Shown in pieces: positions 7,775 to 18,402 of a DNA stretch of 64,000 nt. Location: the NCBI RefSeq assembly GCF_030316765.1, contig NZ_JASZYT010000002.1:372001-436000 (forward strand), in the 5' to 3' direction. Numbering within the stretch: the stretch's first letter is position 1; every line of letters starts with the position of its first letter. The notes beneath the pieces were generated by a model. The model made no database searches. It was given only the letters and a program-made list of their open reading frames with translations, and was not told the DNA's origin. Position numbers and translations under genes: made by a program. Origin of the DNA: Variovorax saccharolyticus (GTDB lineage Bacteria; Pseudomonadota; Gammaproteobacteria; Burkholderiales; Burkholderiaceae_C).

Positions 7775-9040
7775 ATGCCATTCCATTCGCTCGGACTCGA
7801 CCCTTCCCTGGTGCGCGCCGCCACTGAAAAGGGCTATCTCGCGCCGACCGCGATCCAGGTCGAGGCCATTCCGGCGATTCTCCAGGGGCGCGACCTGCTG
7901 GGAGCGGCCCGCACCGGCTCCGGCAAGACCGCCGCATTCTCGCTGCCCCTGCTGCAGCGGCTCGCCGCTGCGGGCCGTCAGGCGCCGCGCCGGCTGCAGG
8001 TGCTGGTCCTGGTGCCGACGCGCGAACTGGCGGCGCAGGTGGGCGAGTCGATGCGCAGCCTGGCGCAGCACCTGCCGGTGCCGGTGCGCATCGCGGTGGC
8101 CTTCGGCGGCGTGTCGATCAATCCGCAGATGATGGCGCTGCGCGGCGGCGCCGACATCATGGTGGCCACGCCAGGGCGCCTGCTCGACCTGCTGGACCAT
8201 CGCGCCCTGCGGCTGTCGTCGGTGTCCACGCTGGTGCTCGACGAGGCCGACCGCCTGTTCGACCTCGGCTTCGCGGAGGAACTGGGGCGCATCCTGGCGC
8301 TCTTGCCCGAGCGGCGCCAGAACCTGCTGTTCTCGGCCACTTTCCCGCCGGCGATCCAGTCGCTGGCCGAGCGCCTGCTGCGGGACCCGGTGCGCGTCGA
8401 AGTGGAAGGCGAGCCGGCCGGGGAGCCCCCGGCCATCCAGCAGCGGGCGATCGAGGTCGATGCCGGCCGGCGCACCCAGCTGCTGCGCCAGCTGGTCAAG
8501 GGCAGCGGCTGGACCCGGGTGCTGGTCTTCGTCGCCACCAAGCACGGCGCCGAGGTGGTGGCCGACAAGCTGCGCCGCGCCGGGGTCGAGGCCGAGCCCT
8601 TCCATGGCGTGCTCAGCCAGGGCAAGCGAACCCAGGTGCTGGCCGACTTCAAGGCCTCGCGGGTGCAGGTGGTGGTGGCCACCGACCTGGCGGCCCGCGG
8701 CATCGACGTCGCGCAGTTGCCGGTGGTGGTGAACTACGATCTGCCGCGCTCGGCGGTCGACTACGTGCACCGCATCGGACGCACCGGCCGGGCCGGCGAA
8801 ACCGGTGTCGCGGTGAGCTTCGTGAGCGCCGACTCGGAAGCCCACTTCAGGCTGATCGAGAAGCGCCAGGGCCTCAACGTGCCGCGCGAGCGCGTGGCCG
8901 GCTTCGAACCGGTCGAGGCGCCGCCGCCGGCGCCAGCGGGCGAGCCGGGCACCGGTGGCATCAAGGGCAAGCGGCCCAGCAAGAAGGACAAGCTGCGCGC
9001 GCTTCAGGCCGGCGCCGGTACTCCGAAGCCAGAGCGGTAG
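7775..9040 (+). CDS. DEAD-box ATP-dependent RNA helicase (RhlE-like)
   Basis: A 421-residue RNA helicase with all core motifs in order: Q-motif region (F..LGLD.. PTAIQ), motif I AARTGSGKT, PTRELA, TPGR, DEAD, SAT, then in the second RecA domain the ARGID and HRIGRTGR motifs. A short basic C-terminal tail (GKRPSKKDK) follows, typical of RhlE-type helicases that remodel rRNA or mRNA. The ATG at 7775 is chosen because the Q-motif domain begins there; the frame is open further upstream across the DUF3820 gene. Substrate specificity is not visible. It neighbours another RNA-binding protein gene, on the opposite strand. Confidence 0.95.
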   Translation: MPFHSLGLDPSLVRAATEKGYLAPTAIQVEAIPAILQGRDLLGAARTGSGKTAAFSLPLLQRLAAAGRQAPRRLQVLVLVPTRELAAQVGESMRSLAQHLPVPVRIAVAFGGVSINPQMMALRGGADIMVATPGRLLDLLDHRALRLSSVSTLVLDEADRLFDLGFAEELGRILALLPERRQNLLFSATFPPAIQSLAERLLRDPVRVEVEGEPAGEPPAIQQRAIEVDAGRRTQLLRQLVKGSGWTRVLVFVATKHGAEVVADKLRRAGVEAEPFHGVLSQGKRTQVLADFKASRVQVVVATDLAARGIDVAQLPVVVNYDLPRSAVDYVHRIGRTGRAGETGVAVSFVSADSEAHFRLIEKRQGLNVPRERVAGFEPVEAPPPAPAGEPGTGGIKGKRPSKKDKLRALQAGAGTPKPER

Positions 9041-9058
9041 TCAGGCAGCGCGGCGCCC

Positions 9059-10219
<1,161 letters not shown>

Positions 10220-10350
10220 GCGGGCCGGGTCCTTCCTGGGATAGCCCGGCTACTCTAGGCCGGCCCGGCAGGCGGCGCTTGCGGGAAGTGGCTACCTGCC
10301 GCCGGCCAGGGCCGCCGCGCCGGATAGCGGTCTACTGCGCCGCCTGAGGC

Positions 10351-11988
10351 TCAGCGCTGCGGCCGGATCCGATAGAGCGCGTTGTTGCGGTCCGCCGTCA
10401 TGTAGATCGTGCCGTCGCTGCCGACCGCCACGCCGGTCTGCACGTAGGGCGGCGGCAGGCCGGGTCCGGGCTCCAGGCCGATCGGCAGGTTCTCGGCCAC
10501 CGTGCGCCGGCTGCCGCTCGCGGGGTCGATCTCGACCAGCCGCCGGGCCGCGGTCTCCGCCACGATGAAGCTGCCCCACGGCGTCTGCGCCACGCCCTCG
10601 GGCATCGCCAGCCCTTCGGCCACGGCGCGCAGCGGCGCGCTGGCATCGAGCGGGATGCGCGTGAGCTTGCCCGCGGCCTCGGTGACGTAGAGCGCGCCGT
10701 CCTTGCCCACGATCATCTGCACCGGACCGGCCAGCCCGCTGGCCAGCAGCTGCCGGTCCTCGAACTTCGGGCCGCTCGCGCGCGTCACGCTGCCGGTCGC
10801 GATCTCGGCCACGATCACGCTGCCGTCGGCCATCGGGATGGCATCGACCGGAGCCTTGAGCCCGTGGATCACGCCCGTGGTCTTGAGCGTCTTGCGGTCC
10901 ACCAGCTGCACGGTGCCGGTGAACCAGGAGGCCAGCGCGAAGTGAGTCGCCGACAGTCCGACCGCGAAGGGGTACTCGAGCTCCGGGTCGCGCTGCATGC
11001 GGAAGATGTCGCGCACCGCGCCGCTGCTCGCATCGACCTGCCGGAAGCCGAAGATGTCGGCCACGAAGAGGTCGTTGCCGTCGATCTTGAGGCCGGCCGG
11101 CACCGCCAGCTTGCCGCTGGTGAGGAGCCGCAGCTCGCCGGTGGCCGGGTTGAAGGCCTCGATCGAGTTGTCGGCCATGTTCGACACGTAGATCGTGCCT
11201 TCGGGTGCGATCGCCAGGTTGTCGAGCGAAGGCTTGAGTCGCTTCGCCACGGTCTTGCGGCCGCTGGCCAGCTCGACCCTCACCAGTTCGCCGCTGCGCG
11301 CATCGACCACCCACAGGTTGCCCTTGCCATCGAGGTTGGCGGCAGCGGGGATCTGGAAGCCGTCGGCGATCACGGTCATGGCGCCGTCGGACGGAGCTAT
11401 CTTCACCACCTGGCCCTTGAACCACAGCGGGCCGTAGAGCATGCCGTCGGGCCCGACCTCGAAGCCGTTGAAGCCGCCCATGTCCTTCTTGATCAGGCGC
11501 GGCGGCTTCTGGCCGGCGGGGTCGATCTCCCACAGGGCGTCGCCGAGGAACACCTGCGATGCATAGAGCTTGCCGTTGCGGCGGTCGAAATCGAGCGAGT
11601 TCAGGCCGGGCAGGTCCTTGGCGACCACCCGCATCGGCGCCGCGTCGCTGTCGCGCATGCGCAGGGCGCCCATCAGGTAGTTGGTCCAGGCGAGTTCGCC
11701 CTTGGGACCCACCGCGATATCGTCGGCCTGGCCCTCGGGACCCTTGACCAGCACGCGTGCCGCGCCGCTCTGGCGGTCGACCTCCCACAGTGTGTTGCCG
11801 ACCACCGAACCGGCCAGCAGCCGGCCCTGGCGGTCGATCGCGAGGCCGTGCACGCCGGCGAACGAAGAGGGTGCGACGATCGCTTCGGGCGCGGCCCAGG
11901 CGGCGGGACGGGTCGGTGGAGCGGTGGTGGTGCAGGCGCCGAATGCGAGTGTGGCCGCCAGCAGGGCGCCGCTCAGGATGCGGTTCAT
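10351..11988 (-). CDS. SMP-30/NHL-type beta-propeller lipoprotein
   Basis: A 545-residue predicted lipoprotein: the N-terminus MNRILSGALLAATLAFGAC has a lipobox ending in Cys19. The rest consists of repeated blades of the type GLAIDRQGRLLAGS, LDNLAIAPEGTIYVSN and VAVGSDGTIYMT, as in SMP-30/gluconolactonase and NHL proteins; the length would suit two propellers. Such proteins are often annotated as sugar lactone lactonases, but metal ligands were not identified, so the enzyme function is uncertain. A clear Shine-Dalgarno (cgaggagac) precedes the ATG. The gene is downstream of the ABC-2 transporter on the same strand, 83 bp apart. Confidence 0.8.
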   Translation of the reverse strand: MNRILSGALLAATLAFGACTTTAPPTRPAAWAAPEAIVAPSSFAGVHGLAIDRQGRLLAGSVVGNTLWEVDRQSGAARVLVKGPEGQADDIAVGPKGELAWTNYLMGALRMRDSDAAPMRVVAKDLPGLNSLDFDRRNGKLYASQVFLGDALWEIDPAGQKPPRLIKKDMGGFNGFEVGPDGMLYGPLWFKGQVVKIAPSDGAMTVIADGFQIPAAANLDGKGNLWVVDARSGELVRVELASGRKTVAKRLKPSLDNLAIAPEGTIYVSNMADNSIEAFNPATGELRLLTSGKLAVPAGLKIDGNDLFVADIFGFRQVDASSGAVRDIFRMQRDPELEYPFAVGLSATHFALASWFTGTVQLVDRKTLKTTGVIHGLKAPVDAIPMADGSVIVAEIATGSVTRASGPKFEDRQLLASGLAGPVQMIVGKDGALYVTEAAGKLTRIPLDASAPLRAVAEGLAMPEGVAQTPWGSFIVAETAARRLVEIDPASGSRRTVAENLPIGLEPGPGLPPPYVQTGVAVGSDGTIYMTADRNNALYRIRPQR

Positions 11989-12071
11989 GTCTTGTCTCCT
12001 CGTTGTGGACTGGACCCTAACAGCGCAGGGCGGCTTTGCAGTCGCGAACGAGACATCTGTCCCGCAAGGAA

Positions 12072-12914
12072 TCAGGCTCTGAAGCGCCTTCGGGTCAATC
12101 CCAGGGCGACCCAGTAGGCCGCCACCGTGTAGATCACCAGCACCAGCGCGTGCAGCCACCAATCGGCCGGCCACTGATCCATGAACAGCGGCCGCACCAG
12201 CGCCACCGCATTCGACAGCGGCAGCCAGGCTGCGACCGTGCGCACCACGCCCGGCAGCTGTTCGAGCGGGAAGAACACGCCCGACAGGAACATCATCGGC
12301 GTCATGAACAAGGTGAAGTAGTAGGTGAAGAAGTCGTAGCCCTTGGCCAGTGCATTGAAGATCAGCGCGATGCACGAGAAGGTGATGCCCACGCCGACCA
12401 GCACGAACCAGGCGACGACCAGCTTCGGGCTGTGGCTGATGCCCAGGGCCAGCATCACCAGCAGGATCGCGGTGGTGGTGAAGATCGCCTTGAAGCCGGC
12501 CCACAGCATCTCGGCCAGCACCACGTCGTCGAGGCCGACCGGGGCGTTCATGATGCCGTCCCAGGTCTTCTGCACGTGCATGCGCGAGAAGGCCGAATAG
12601 AGCGCCTCGAATGAGGCCGCGTTCATCGCGCTCATGCAGACCGAGCCGCTGGCGAGGAACAGGATGTAGGGCACGGCGGTGCCGTCGACCTTGACCTCGC
12701 CCACCAGCGCGCCCATGCCGTAGCCGAAGGCCACCAGCCAGATCAGCGGCTCGGCGATGTTGCCGATCAGGCTCGGGATCGCGAGCTTGCGCCACACCAG
12801 AAGGTTGCGCAGGAACACCGGCCACCAGCGCATCGAGAGTTCGGGCGGGCGCCAGACCGAAGGGGAGTCGAGGATCGCCGCGGACATCGGCGCGAGGCTG
12901 GGGGGCGTGCTCAT
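12072..12914 (-). CDS. ABC-2 type transporter permease (NodJ-like)
   Basis: A 280-residue inner-membrane protein with about six hydrophobic segments and the ABC-2 family motif FLSGVFFPLEQLPG near the end. It starts directly after the stop of the ATPase gene (TGAATG), so both form one transcription unit. The pair resembles NodI/NodJ-type exporters, which in free-living Burkholderiales occur outside nodulation and have unknown export substrates. The ATG start at 12914 leaves an N-terminal cytoplasmic tail of about 45 residues. Confidence 0.9.
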   Translation of the reverse strand: MSTPPSLAPMSAAILDSPSVWRPPELSMRWWPVFLRNLLVWRKLAIPSLIGNIAEPLIWLVAFGYGMGALVGEVKVDGTAVPYILFLASGSVCMSAMNAASFEALYSAFSRMHVQKTWDGIMNAPVGLDDVVLAEMLWAGFKAIFTTTAILLVMLALGISHSPKLVVAWFVLVGVGITFSCIALIFNALAKGYDFFTYYFTLFMTPMMFLSGVFFPLEQLPGVVRTVAAWLPLSNAVALVRPLFMDQWPADWWLHALVLVIYTVAAYWVALGLTRRRFRA

Positions 12915-13841
<927 letters not shown>

Positions 13842-13876
13842 CGGCGCATTGTGGCGCAAGCGCGGCGCGGCCCTGG

Positions 13877-14767
13877 TCAGAGCCGCAGGCCGCTGAACTC
13901 CTGCTTCATCCAGTCGATGAAGGCGCGCGTGCGCGCCGGCAGCAGCCGCGCATGCGGGTAGATCACGCTCACGGGCCGCGGTGGCGGCTCGAAATCCTCG
14001 AGCACGATCTCCAGGCGCTGCTGCGCCACCATCGGCAGCACCTGGTAGGAGAAGAAGTTGCCGAAGCCCAGGCCCGCCGCGCAGGCCTCGACCGCGGGCG
14101 CGATGTGGTTGAACTCCAGGTTGCCCTGCGTCGGGACCGCGATCGCGCGACCTTCGTCGCGGAACCGCCAGGGACCGATGGTGGTGGGATAGATGCGCAC
14201 GCAGTTCGCCGCCAGCAACTCGCGCGGGTGCCGGGGCCTGCCATGCCGGCGCAGATAGTCGGGGCTCGCGACCACCACGCGGCGGACGCTGCCGAGCTGC
14301 TGCGCCACCAGCGAGGAGTCGTCGAGTGCGCTGATCCGGATGCCGACGTCGATGCCTTCTTCCAGCAGGTTCACCGACCGGTCGTGCAGCAGCACGGTGC
14401 AACGCATCTTGTCGTAGCGCTGCAGGAAGCGGACGATCGCGGGCGACACGTACATGTGGCCGAAAAGCACCGGCGCGGTGACGGTGAGTTGTCCGGTTGG
14501 CTCGGCCGCGTCGAGGCTGAGCGCGCGGTCCGCCGCATCCGCCGCGGCCAGCACCTCGCGGGCGCTCTGCAGGTAGGAGCGGCCTTCGGAGGTGAGCGAG
14601 ATGCGGCGCGTGGTGCGGTGGAACAGCCGCACGCCCAGATGCGCTTCGAGCGCGGCGAGCGAGCGCACCACCGCAGGCAGGGAACTGCCTTGCACGTCGG
14701 CGGCCTTGGTCAGGCTGCCCTGCTCGGCGATCTGCACGAAGGTCTGCATGGCTTTGAGGCGGTCCAT
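13877..14767 (-). CDS. LysR-family transcriptional regulator
   Basis: A 296-residue LysR regulator: N-terminal winged helix (residues 1-60, with [19 protein letters not shown] and [12 protein letters not shown]) and a C-terminal effector-binding domain. The ATG at 14767 gives the standard beginning [10 protein letters not shown]; the open frame extends 28 codons upstream without family similarity. It is divergent from the glutathione S-transferase gene with 108 bp between the starts, the usual arrangement of a LysR regulator and its target. The inducer is unknown. The sequence resembles the CrgA-like subgroup of regulators. Confidence 0.92.
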   Translation of the reverse strand: MDRLKAMQTFVQIAEQGSLTKAADVQGSSLPAVVRSLAALEAHLGVRLFHRTTRRISLTSEGRSYLQSAREVLAAADAADRALSLDAAEPTGQLTVTAPVLFGHMYVSPAIVRFLQRYDKMRCTVLLHDRSVNLLEEGIDVGIRISALDDSSLVAQQLGSVRRVVVASPDYLRRHGRPRHPRELLAANCVRIYPTTIGPWRFRDEGRAIAVPTQGNLEFNHIAPAVEACAAGLGFGNFFSYQVLPMVAQQRLEIVLEDFEPPPRPVSVIYPHARLLPARTRAFIDWMKQEFSGLRL

Positions 14768-14875
14768 CGCGCAATTAGACCGGAAAACGCAGCAGTCATA
14801 TGCAGACGACGCCATTACTCCTTGATCGGCAACAAACAACAATCGATGCATTCATCAGCAACCAGGAGAAAGCCC

Positions 14876-15520
14876 ATGTCAGCACCCCGTCCCGCCGCGC
14901 CGATCCAGGTCTACAGCTCGGCGATCTCCGGCCACTCGCACCGCGTTCGATTGTTCTTGTCGCTGCTCGGCCTGCCCTTCGAGACCCGCGAGGTCGACCT
15001 GCGTGCCGGCGAACAGAAGCGCCCCGACTTCCTGCGCCGCAACGCCTTCGGCCAGGTCCCGGTGATCGAGGATGGCGATGTCACGGTCTGCGATTCCAAC
15101 GCCATCCTGGTGTACCTCAACGAGCGCTACGCCGTCGATCCCGCGCGCTGGCTTCCGCGCGAGGGCCTGGCCGCGGCCCAGGTCCAGCGCTGGCTGTCGG
15201 TGGCGGCCGGGCAACTGGCGGCCGGCCCTTCGGTGGCACGCGTGATCGTGCTCTTCGGGCTCGCCCGGGATCCGGCCGATGCCATCGCACGCTCGCACGA
15301 TCTGCTGCGCGTGATGGAAGGCGAGCTGGCGACACGCCCTTTCCTGGCCGGGACGTCGGCGACCCTGGCCGATATCTCCAACTACAGCTACGTGGCGCAC
15401 GCGCCGGAAGGCAACGTGTCGCTCGACCCCTATCCCGAGGTGCGCGCATGGCTGGCGCGCATCGAGGCGCTGCCGGGCTTCGTGCCGATGGTGGCTTCGC
15501 GCATCGGGCTGCGGGCATGA
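14876..15520 (+). CDS. Glutathione S-transferase family protein
   Basis: A 214-residue cytosolic GST: N-terminal thioredoxin-like domain (residues 8-85, with the conserved FGQVPVIED cis-proline region and DSNAILVYLNERY for glutathione binding) and a C-terminal helical domain. The ATG at 14876 follows AGGAG. It probably conjugates or reduces electrophiles with glutathione. The divergent LysR gene is its likely regulator, and the PPOX-like gene follows with an ATGA overlap, so these two are probably translated together. The glutathione reductase gene is 4.4 kb away. Confidence 0.92.
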   Translation: MSAPRPAAPIQVYSSAISGHSHRVRLFLSLLGLPFETREVDLRAGEQKRPDFLRRNAFGQVPVIEDGDVTVCDSNAILVYLNERYAVDPARWLPREGLAAAQVQRWLSVAAGQLAAGPSVARVIVLFGLARDPADAIARSHDLLRVMEGELATRPFLAGTSATLADISNYSYVAHAPEGNVSLDPYPEVRAWLARIEALPGFVPMVASRIGLRA

Positions 15521-16542
15521 GCGCCGCATCTGTGGCGTCGGCGTGGCACGAGGGCGAGCGCGCGATGCAGGCGCGCGCCGGCGTACGCGAGCGGATGGAA
15601 CTGATCGGGACGCGCGTCGTTCGCGATCACATGCCGGACCAGCATCGGGATTTCTTCGCCCAGTTGCCCTTCCTGATCGTGGGCAGCGTCGACCAGGCCT
15701 CGCAGCCCTGGGCTAGCGTGCTGGCCGCGCCGCCGGGGTTCGCGCATTCGCCCGATCCGCGGCGCCTTCGCGTCGACGTGCTGCCGGCGGACGGCGATCC
15801 GCTCGCGCAGGCGCTGCTGCCGGGCGCATCGATCGGCCTGCTCGGCATCGAGCCGCACACGCGGCGGCGCAACCGCATGAACGGCGTGGTGGAGGGCGTC
15901 GACGGCGGCGGCTTCGCGGTTGGCGTGCGGCAGAGCTTCGGCAATTGCCCGAAGTACATCCAGGCGCGCGAACCGGTGTTCGTGAAGGGCGAACGACCCG
16001 CCGCGACGCCGCGGCGGGTCGAGCAGATCGACGCCGCGGCGCGGCGCGTGATCGAGGCGGCCGACACCTTCTTCATCGCCACCTCGCATCCCGCGGCAGG
16101 GTCCGCCGGCGTGGCGCAAGGGGTCGATGTCTCGCACCGCGGCGGTCGCCCGGGCTTCGTGCGGGTGGCCGACGACGGCAGCTTGACCGTGCCCGACTTC
16201 GCCGGCAACAGCTTCTTCAACACGCTCGGCAACATCGTCGTGAACCCGCGCGCCGGACTGCTGTTCGTCGACTTCGACAGCGGCGACCTGCTGCAAGTCG
16301 CGGTCACGGCGGAAGTGATCTGGGACGGTCCGGAGCTGGCCGCCTTCGAGGGCGCCGAGCGCTTGCTGCGCATGCGCGTGGTCTCGGTGCTGCACCGGCC
16401 CGCCGCGCTGCCGCTGCGCTGGGTCGGCGCGGAACTCTCGCCCTACCTCGATGCGACCGGGCAATGGCCGGTGCCCGCCTCGGAGCGTGCTTCGGTGTTT
16501 CAGTGGAAGACCGGGATGCGCACGTTGACCGACGGGCGGTAG
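15517..16542 (+). CDS. Pyridoxamine 5'-phosphate oxidase-like flavin-binding protein
   Basis: A 341-residue protein of the PNPOx-like split-barrel family, with two barrel-like regions: FFAQLPFLIVGSVDQASQPW near residue 45 and ADTFFIATSHP near residue 180, followed by GNSFFNTLGNIVVNPRAGLLFVDF. Proteins of this type bind FMN and are usually annotated as pyridoxamine 5'-phosphate oxidase-related; a redox or detoxification function is likely. The ATG overlaps the GST stop (ATGA). Its 3' end overlaps the convergent P450 gene by 43 bp, so antisense interaction of the two transcripts is possible. Confidence 0.85.
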   Translation: MSAASVASAWHEGERAMQARAGVRERMELIGTRVVRDHMPDQHRDFFAQLPFLIVGSVDQASQPWASVLAAPPGFAHSPDPRRLRVDVLPADGDPLAQALLPGASIGLLGIEPHTRRRNRMNGVVEGVDGGGFAVGVRQSFGNCPKYIQAREPVFVKGERPAATPRRVEQIDAAARRVIEAADTFFIATSHPAAGSAGVAQGVDVSHRGGRPGFVRVADDGSLTVPDFAGNSFFNTLGNIVVNPRAGLLFVDFDSGDLLQVAVTAEVIWDGPELAAFEGAERLLRMRVVSVLHRPAALPLRWVGAELSPYLDATGQWPVPASERASVFQWKTGMRTLTDGR

Positions 16543-17651
16543 TGCCAGCCGCGCTGCAGCAGCGCTTCGGTGTCGAGCCCGCTCGCCAGCAGCGCCTGCA
16601 GCCCGGCCGCCGCGAGGCTCAGGGCCAGTGCCTGGCCGGGGCAGCCGTGGCTGCCGTGTCCGAAGCCCAGGCAGCGGCGCTCGGCGCGCATCAGCTCGAA
16701 GGTGGCCGGCGCCGGATTCAGGGCCGGATCGCGGTTCGCGGCCGCCAGCACCAGCAGCAGCGCGTCGCCCGGCGCCAGCGCCTGGCCGGCGACGCGGGTC
16801 GCTTCGACCACGAAGCGGCGCGTGTTGTGCACCGCCGGATCGTGGCGCGCGACCTCGGCCACCAGGGCCGGCAGCAGCTCCATGCGGTCGCCGATCCTGC
16901 GGCGCAGGCCCGGCTCGCGCGCCAGTGCCGCGAGACTGTTGCCCAGCAGGCCGGCCGTGGCCTCGCAAGTCTGTGACAGCAGGCCGACCAGGTTCGCACG
17001 CAGCGCGCGCGACAGCGGCGCCGACGCCTCGGCTTGCACGGCCGCGACCAGGCTGCCACCCGGCGCCGGCCGGGCGTCCACCAGCGCTTCGAAGCGGTCC
17101 ATGAGTTCGGCTGCAGCCAGGCTCGCGGACGCCAGCTGGGCAGCATCCGACAGCGGCGACAGGCAGGCGACGAAATCGCGCGTCCATCGCACGACCTGCG
17201 GCAGATCCCGCTCGGCGAAGCCGAGCAGCCGAGCCACCGCACCGACCGGCAGCGAGAAGACGGTGTCGCACAGGCTCATGCCCCTCGTGCCTTCGGCGGC
17301 GTGCCGCATCGCGGCCTGCGCCGCACCCCCATAGAGGCTGGCCAGCGCGCGCTGCAGGACCGGCTTGTGGGCATCGTGCGGCGCACCGTCGTTCATGCGC
17401 ACCAGCTGGCCGAACAGCTCGCCGGCCGGTGTTCCTGCGACCGCGCGCGGCACCGCTTCGGCGGCCGGCCGCACGCGAAGCGCAGCGTTGGCGAAGAGCT
17501 CGCGCACCACATCGGCACGGCTCGCGATCCACAGGCGCAGTGCGGGATCGAAGACCAGCGCAGGCCCGCGGCGCAGGCCGGCGTACCAGGAATAGGGTTG
17601 GGCATGGGTGACGGCGGCAATGGCGTCGGCGGGCGGGGCAATGGAATTCAT
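16500..17651 (-). CDS. Cytochrome P450
   Basis: A 383-residue soluble bacterial P450. The heme-binding loop FGHGSHGCPG carries the proximal Cys337, and the K-helix ExxR is E266-VA-R269. The I-helix reads TCEAT (228-232), so the acid and alcohol are separated by Ala instead of forming the canonical E/D-T pair; oxygen activation may differ. The ATG at 17651 removes 26 upstream codons without family similarity. It is divergent from the ArsR-type regulator (51 bp between starts), which probably controls it. No ferredoxin or reductase gene is adjacent. Substrate unknown. Confidence 0.9.
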   Translation of the reverse strand: MNSIAPPADAIAAVTHAQPYSWYAGLRRGPALVFDPALRLWIASRADVVRELFANAALRVRPAAEAVPRAVAGTPAGELFGQLVRMNDGAPHDAHKPVLQRALASLYGGAAQAAMRHAAEGTRGMSLCDTVFSLPVGAVARLLGFAERDLPQVVRWTRDFVACLSPLSDAAQLASASLAAAELMDRFEALVDARPAPGGSLVAAVQAEASAPLSRALRANLVGLLSQTCEATAGLLGNSLAALAREPGLRRRIGDRMELLPALVAEVARHDPAVHNTRRFVVEATRVAGQALAPGDALLLVLAAANRDPALNPAPATFELMRAERRCLGFGHGSHGCPGQALALSLAAAGLQALLASGLDTEALLQRGWHYRPSVNVRIPVFH

Positions 17652-17702
17652 GCCGCGAAGTCTGAGCTTCTCGTGCCGGCATGCTTCGTCTACGATCGAA
17701 AT

Positions 17703-18395
17703 ATGGAAACCACTTCGGCCGACTCCCATCTCGCGCGACTGGCCGGCGCGATCGCCGAACCGGCGCGTGCGCGCATGCTGTGCTGCCTAATGGACGGCCA
17801 CGCCCGCACCGCGACCGAACTCGCCGCCGTGGCGGAGGTCGCCGCCTCCACCGCCAGCGCGCATCTGGCCCGGCTCAGGGAGCAGCGGCTGGTCGAGCTG
17901 CTGCCCCAGGGCAAGCACCGCTACTTCCGGCTCGCGGGCTCCGAGGTGGCCGCAGCGCTCGAGGGCCTGCTGGTGGTGGCGGGCGCGCCGCGCGGCGAGT
18001 TCCGCCCCAGCACGCCACCCCGCCTTCGCGCCGCGCGCACCTGCTACGACCACATGGCGGGCGGGGCCGGCGTGGCGCTGCACGACAGTCTCTTCGGCCA
18101 GGGCTGGCTGCGGGCCGGCGCGCCGGGCAACGACTACGAGCTCACGCCCGCAGGTGCGCTGGCGCTCGAGAGCCTGGGCCTCGATGTGGCGCAGGCGCGC
18201 GACGCCCGGCGCCGCTTCGCCTGCGCGTGTCTGGACTGGAGCGAGCGGCGCCCCCACCTCGGCGGCGCGCTGGGAGCGGCCTGCCTGCAGCTGTCGCTGC
18301 GCCGCGGATGGGTGCGTCAGGCCCTCGACGGCCGCGAACTGTCGATCACGCCCAAGGCCGAGCGCGAGATGCCCGAGCTGTTCGGGCTGGCCTGA
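17703..18395 (+). CDS. ArsR-family winged-helix transcriptional regulator
   Basis: A 230-residue regulator: an ArsR-type winged helix at residues 5-95 (GAIAEPARARMLCCLMDG, ATELAAVAEVAASTASAHL, LVELLPQGKHRYF) and an additional C-terminal region with several Cys and His residues (RFACACLDWSERRPHLGGA). This long form is commonly annotated as a helix-turn-helix regulator of unknown ligand; metal sensing is possible from the CAC motif but not shown. It is divergent from the P450 gene. The 51-bp divergent spacer contains the palindrome tgccggca, a possible operator core. The next gene is convergent. Confidence 0.88.
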   Translation: METTSADSHLARLAGAIAEPARARMLCCLMDGHARTATELAAVAEVAASTASAHLARLREQRLVELLPQGKHRYFRLAGSEVAAALEGLLVVAGAPRGEFRPSTPPRLRAARTCYDHMAGGAGVALHDSLFGQGWLRAGAPGNDYELTPAGALALESLGLDVAQARDARRRFACACLDWSERRPHLGGALGAACLQLSLRRGWVRQALDGRELSITPKAEREMPELFGLA

Positions 18396-18402
18396 ACCCG
18401 GG

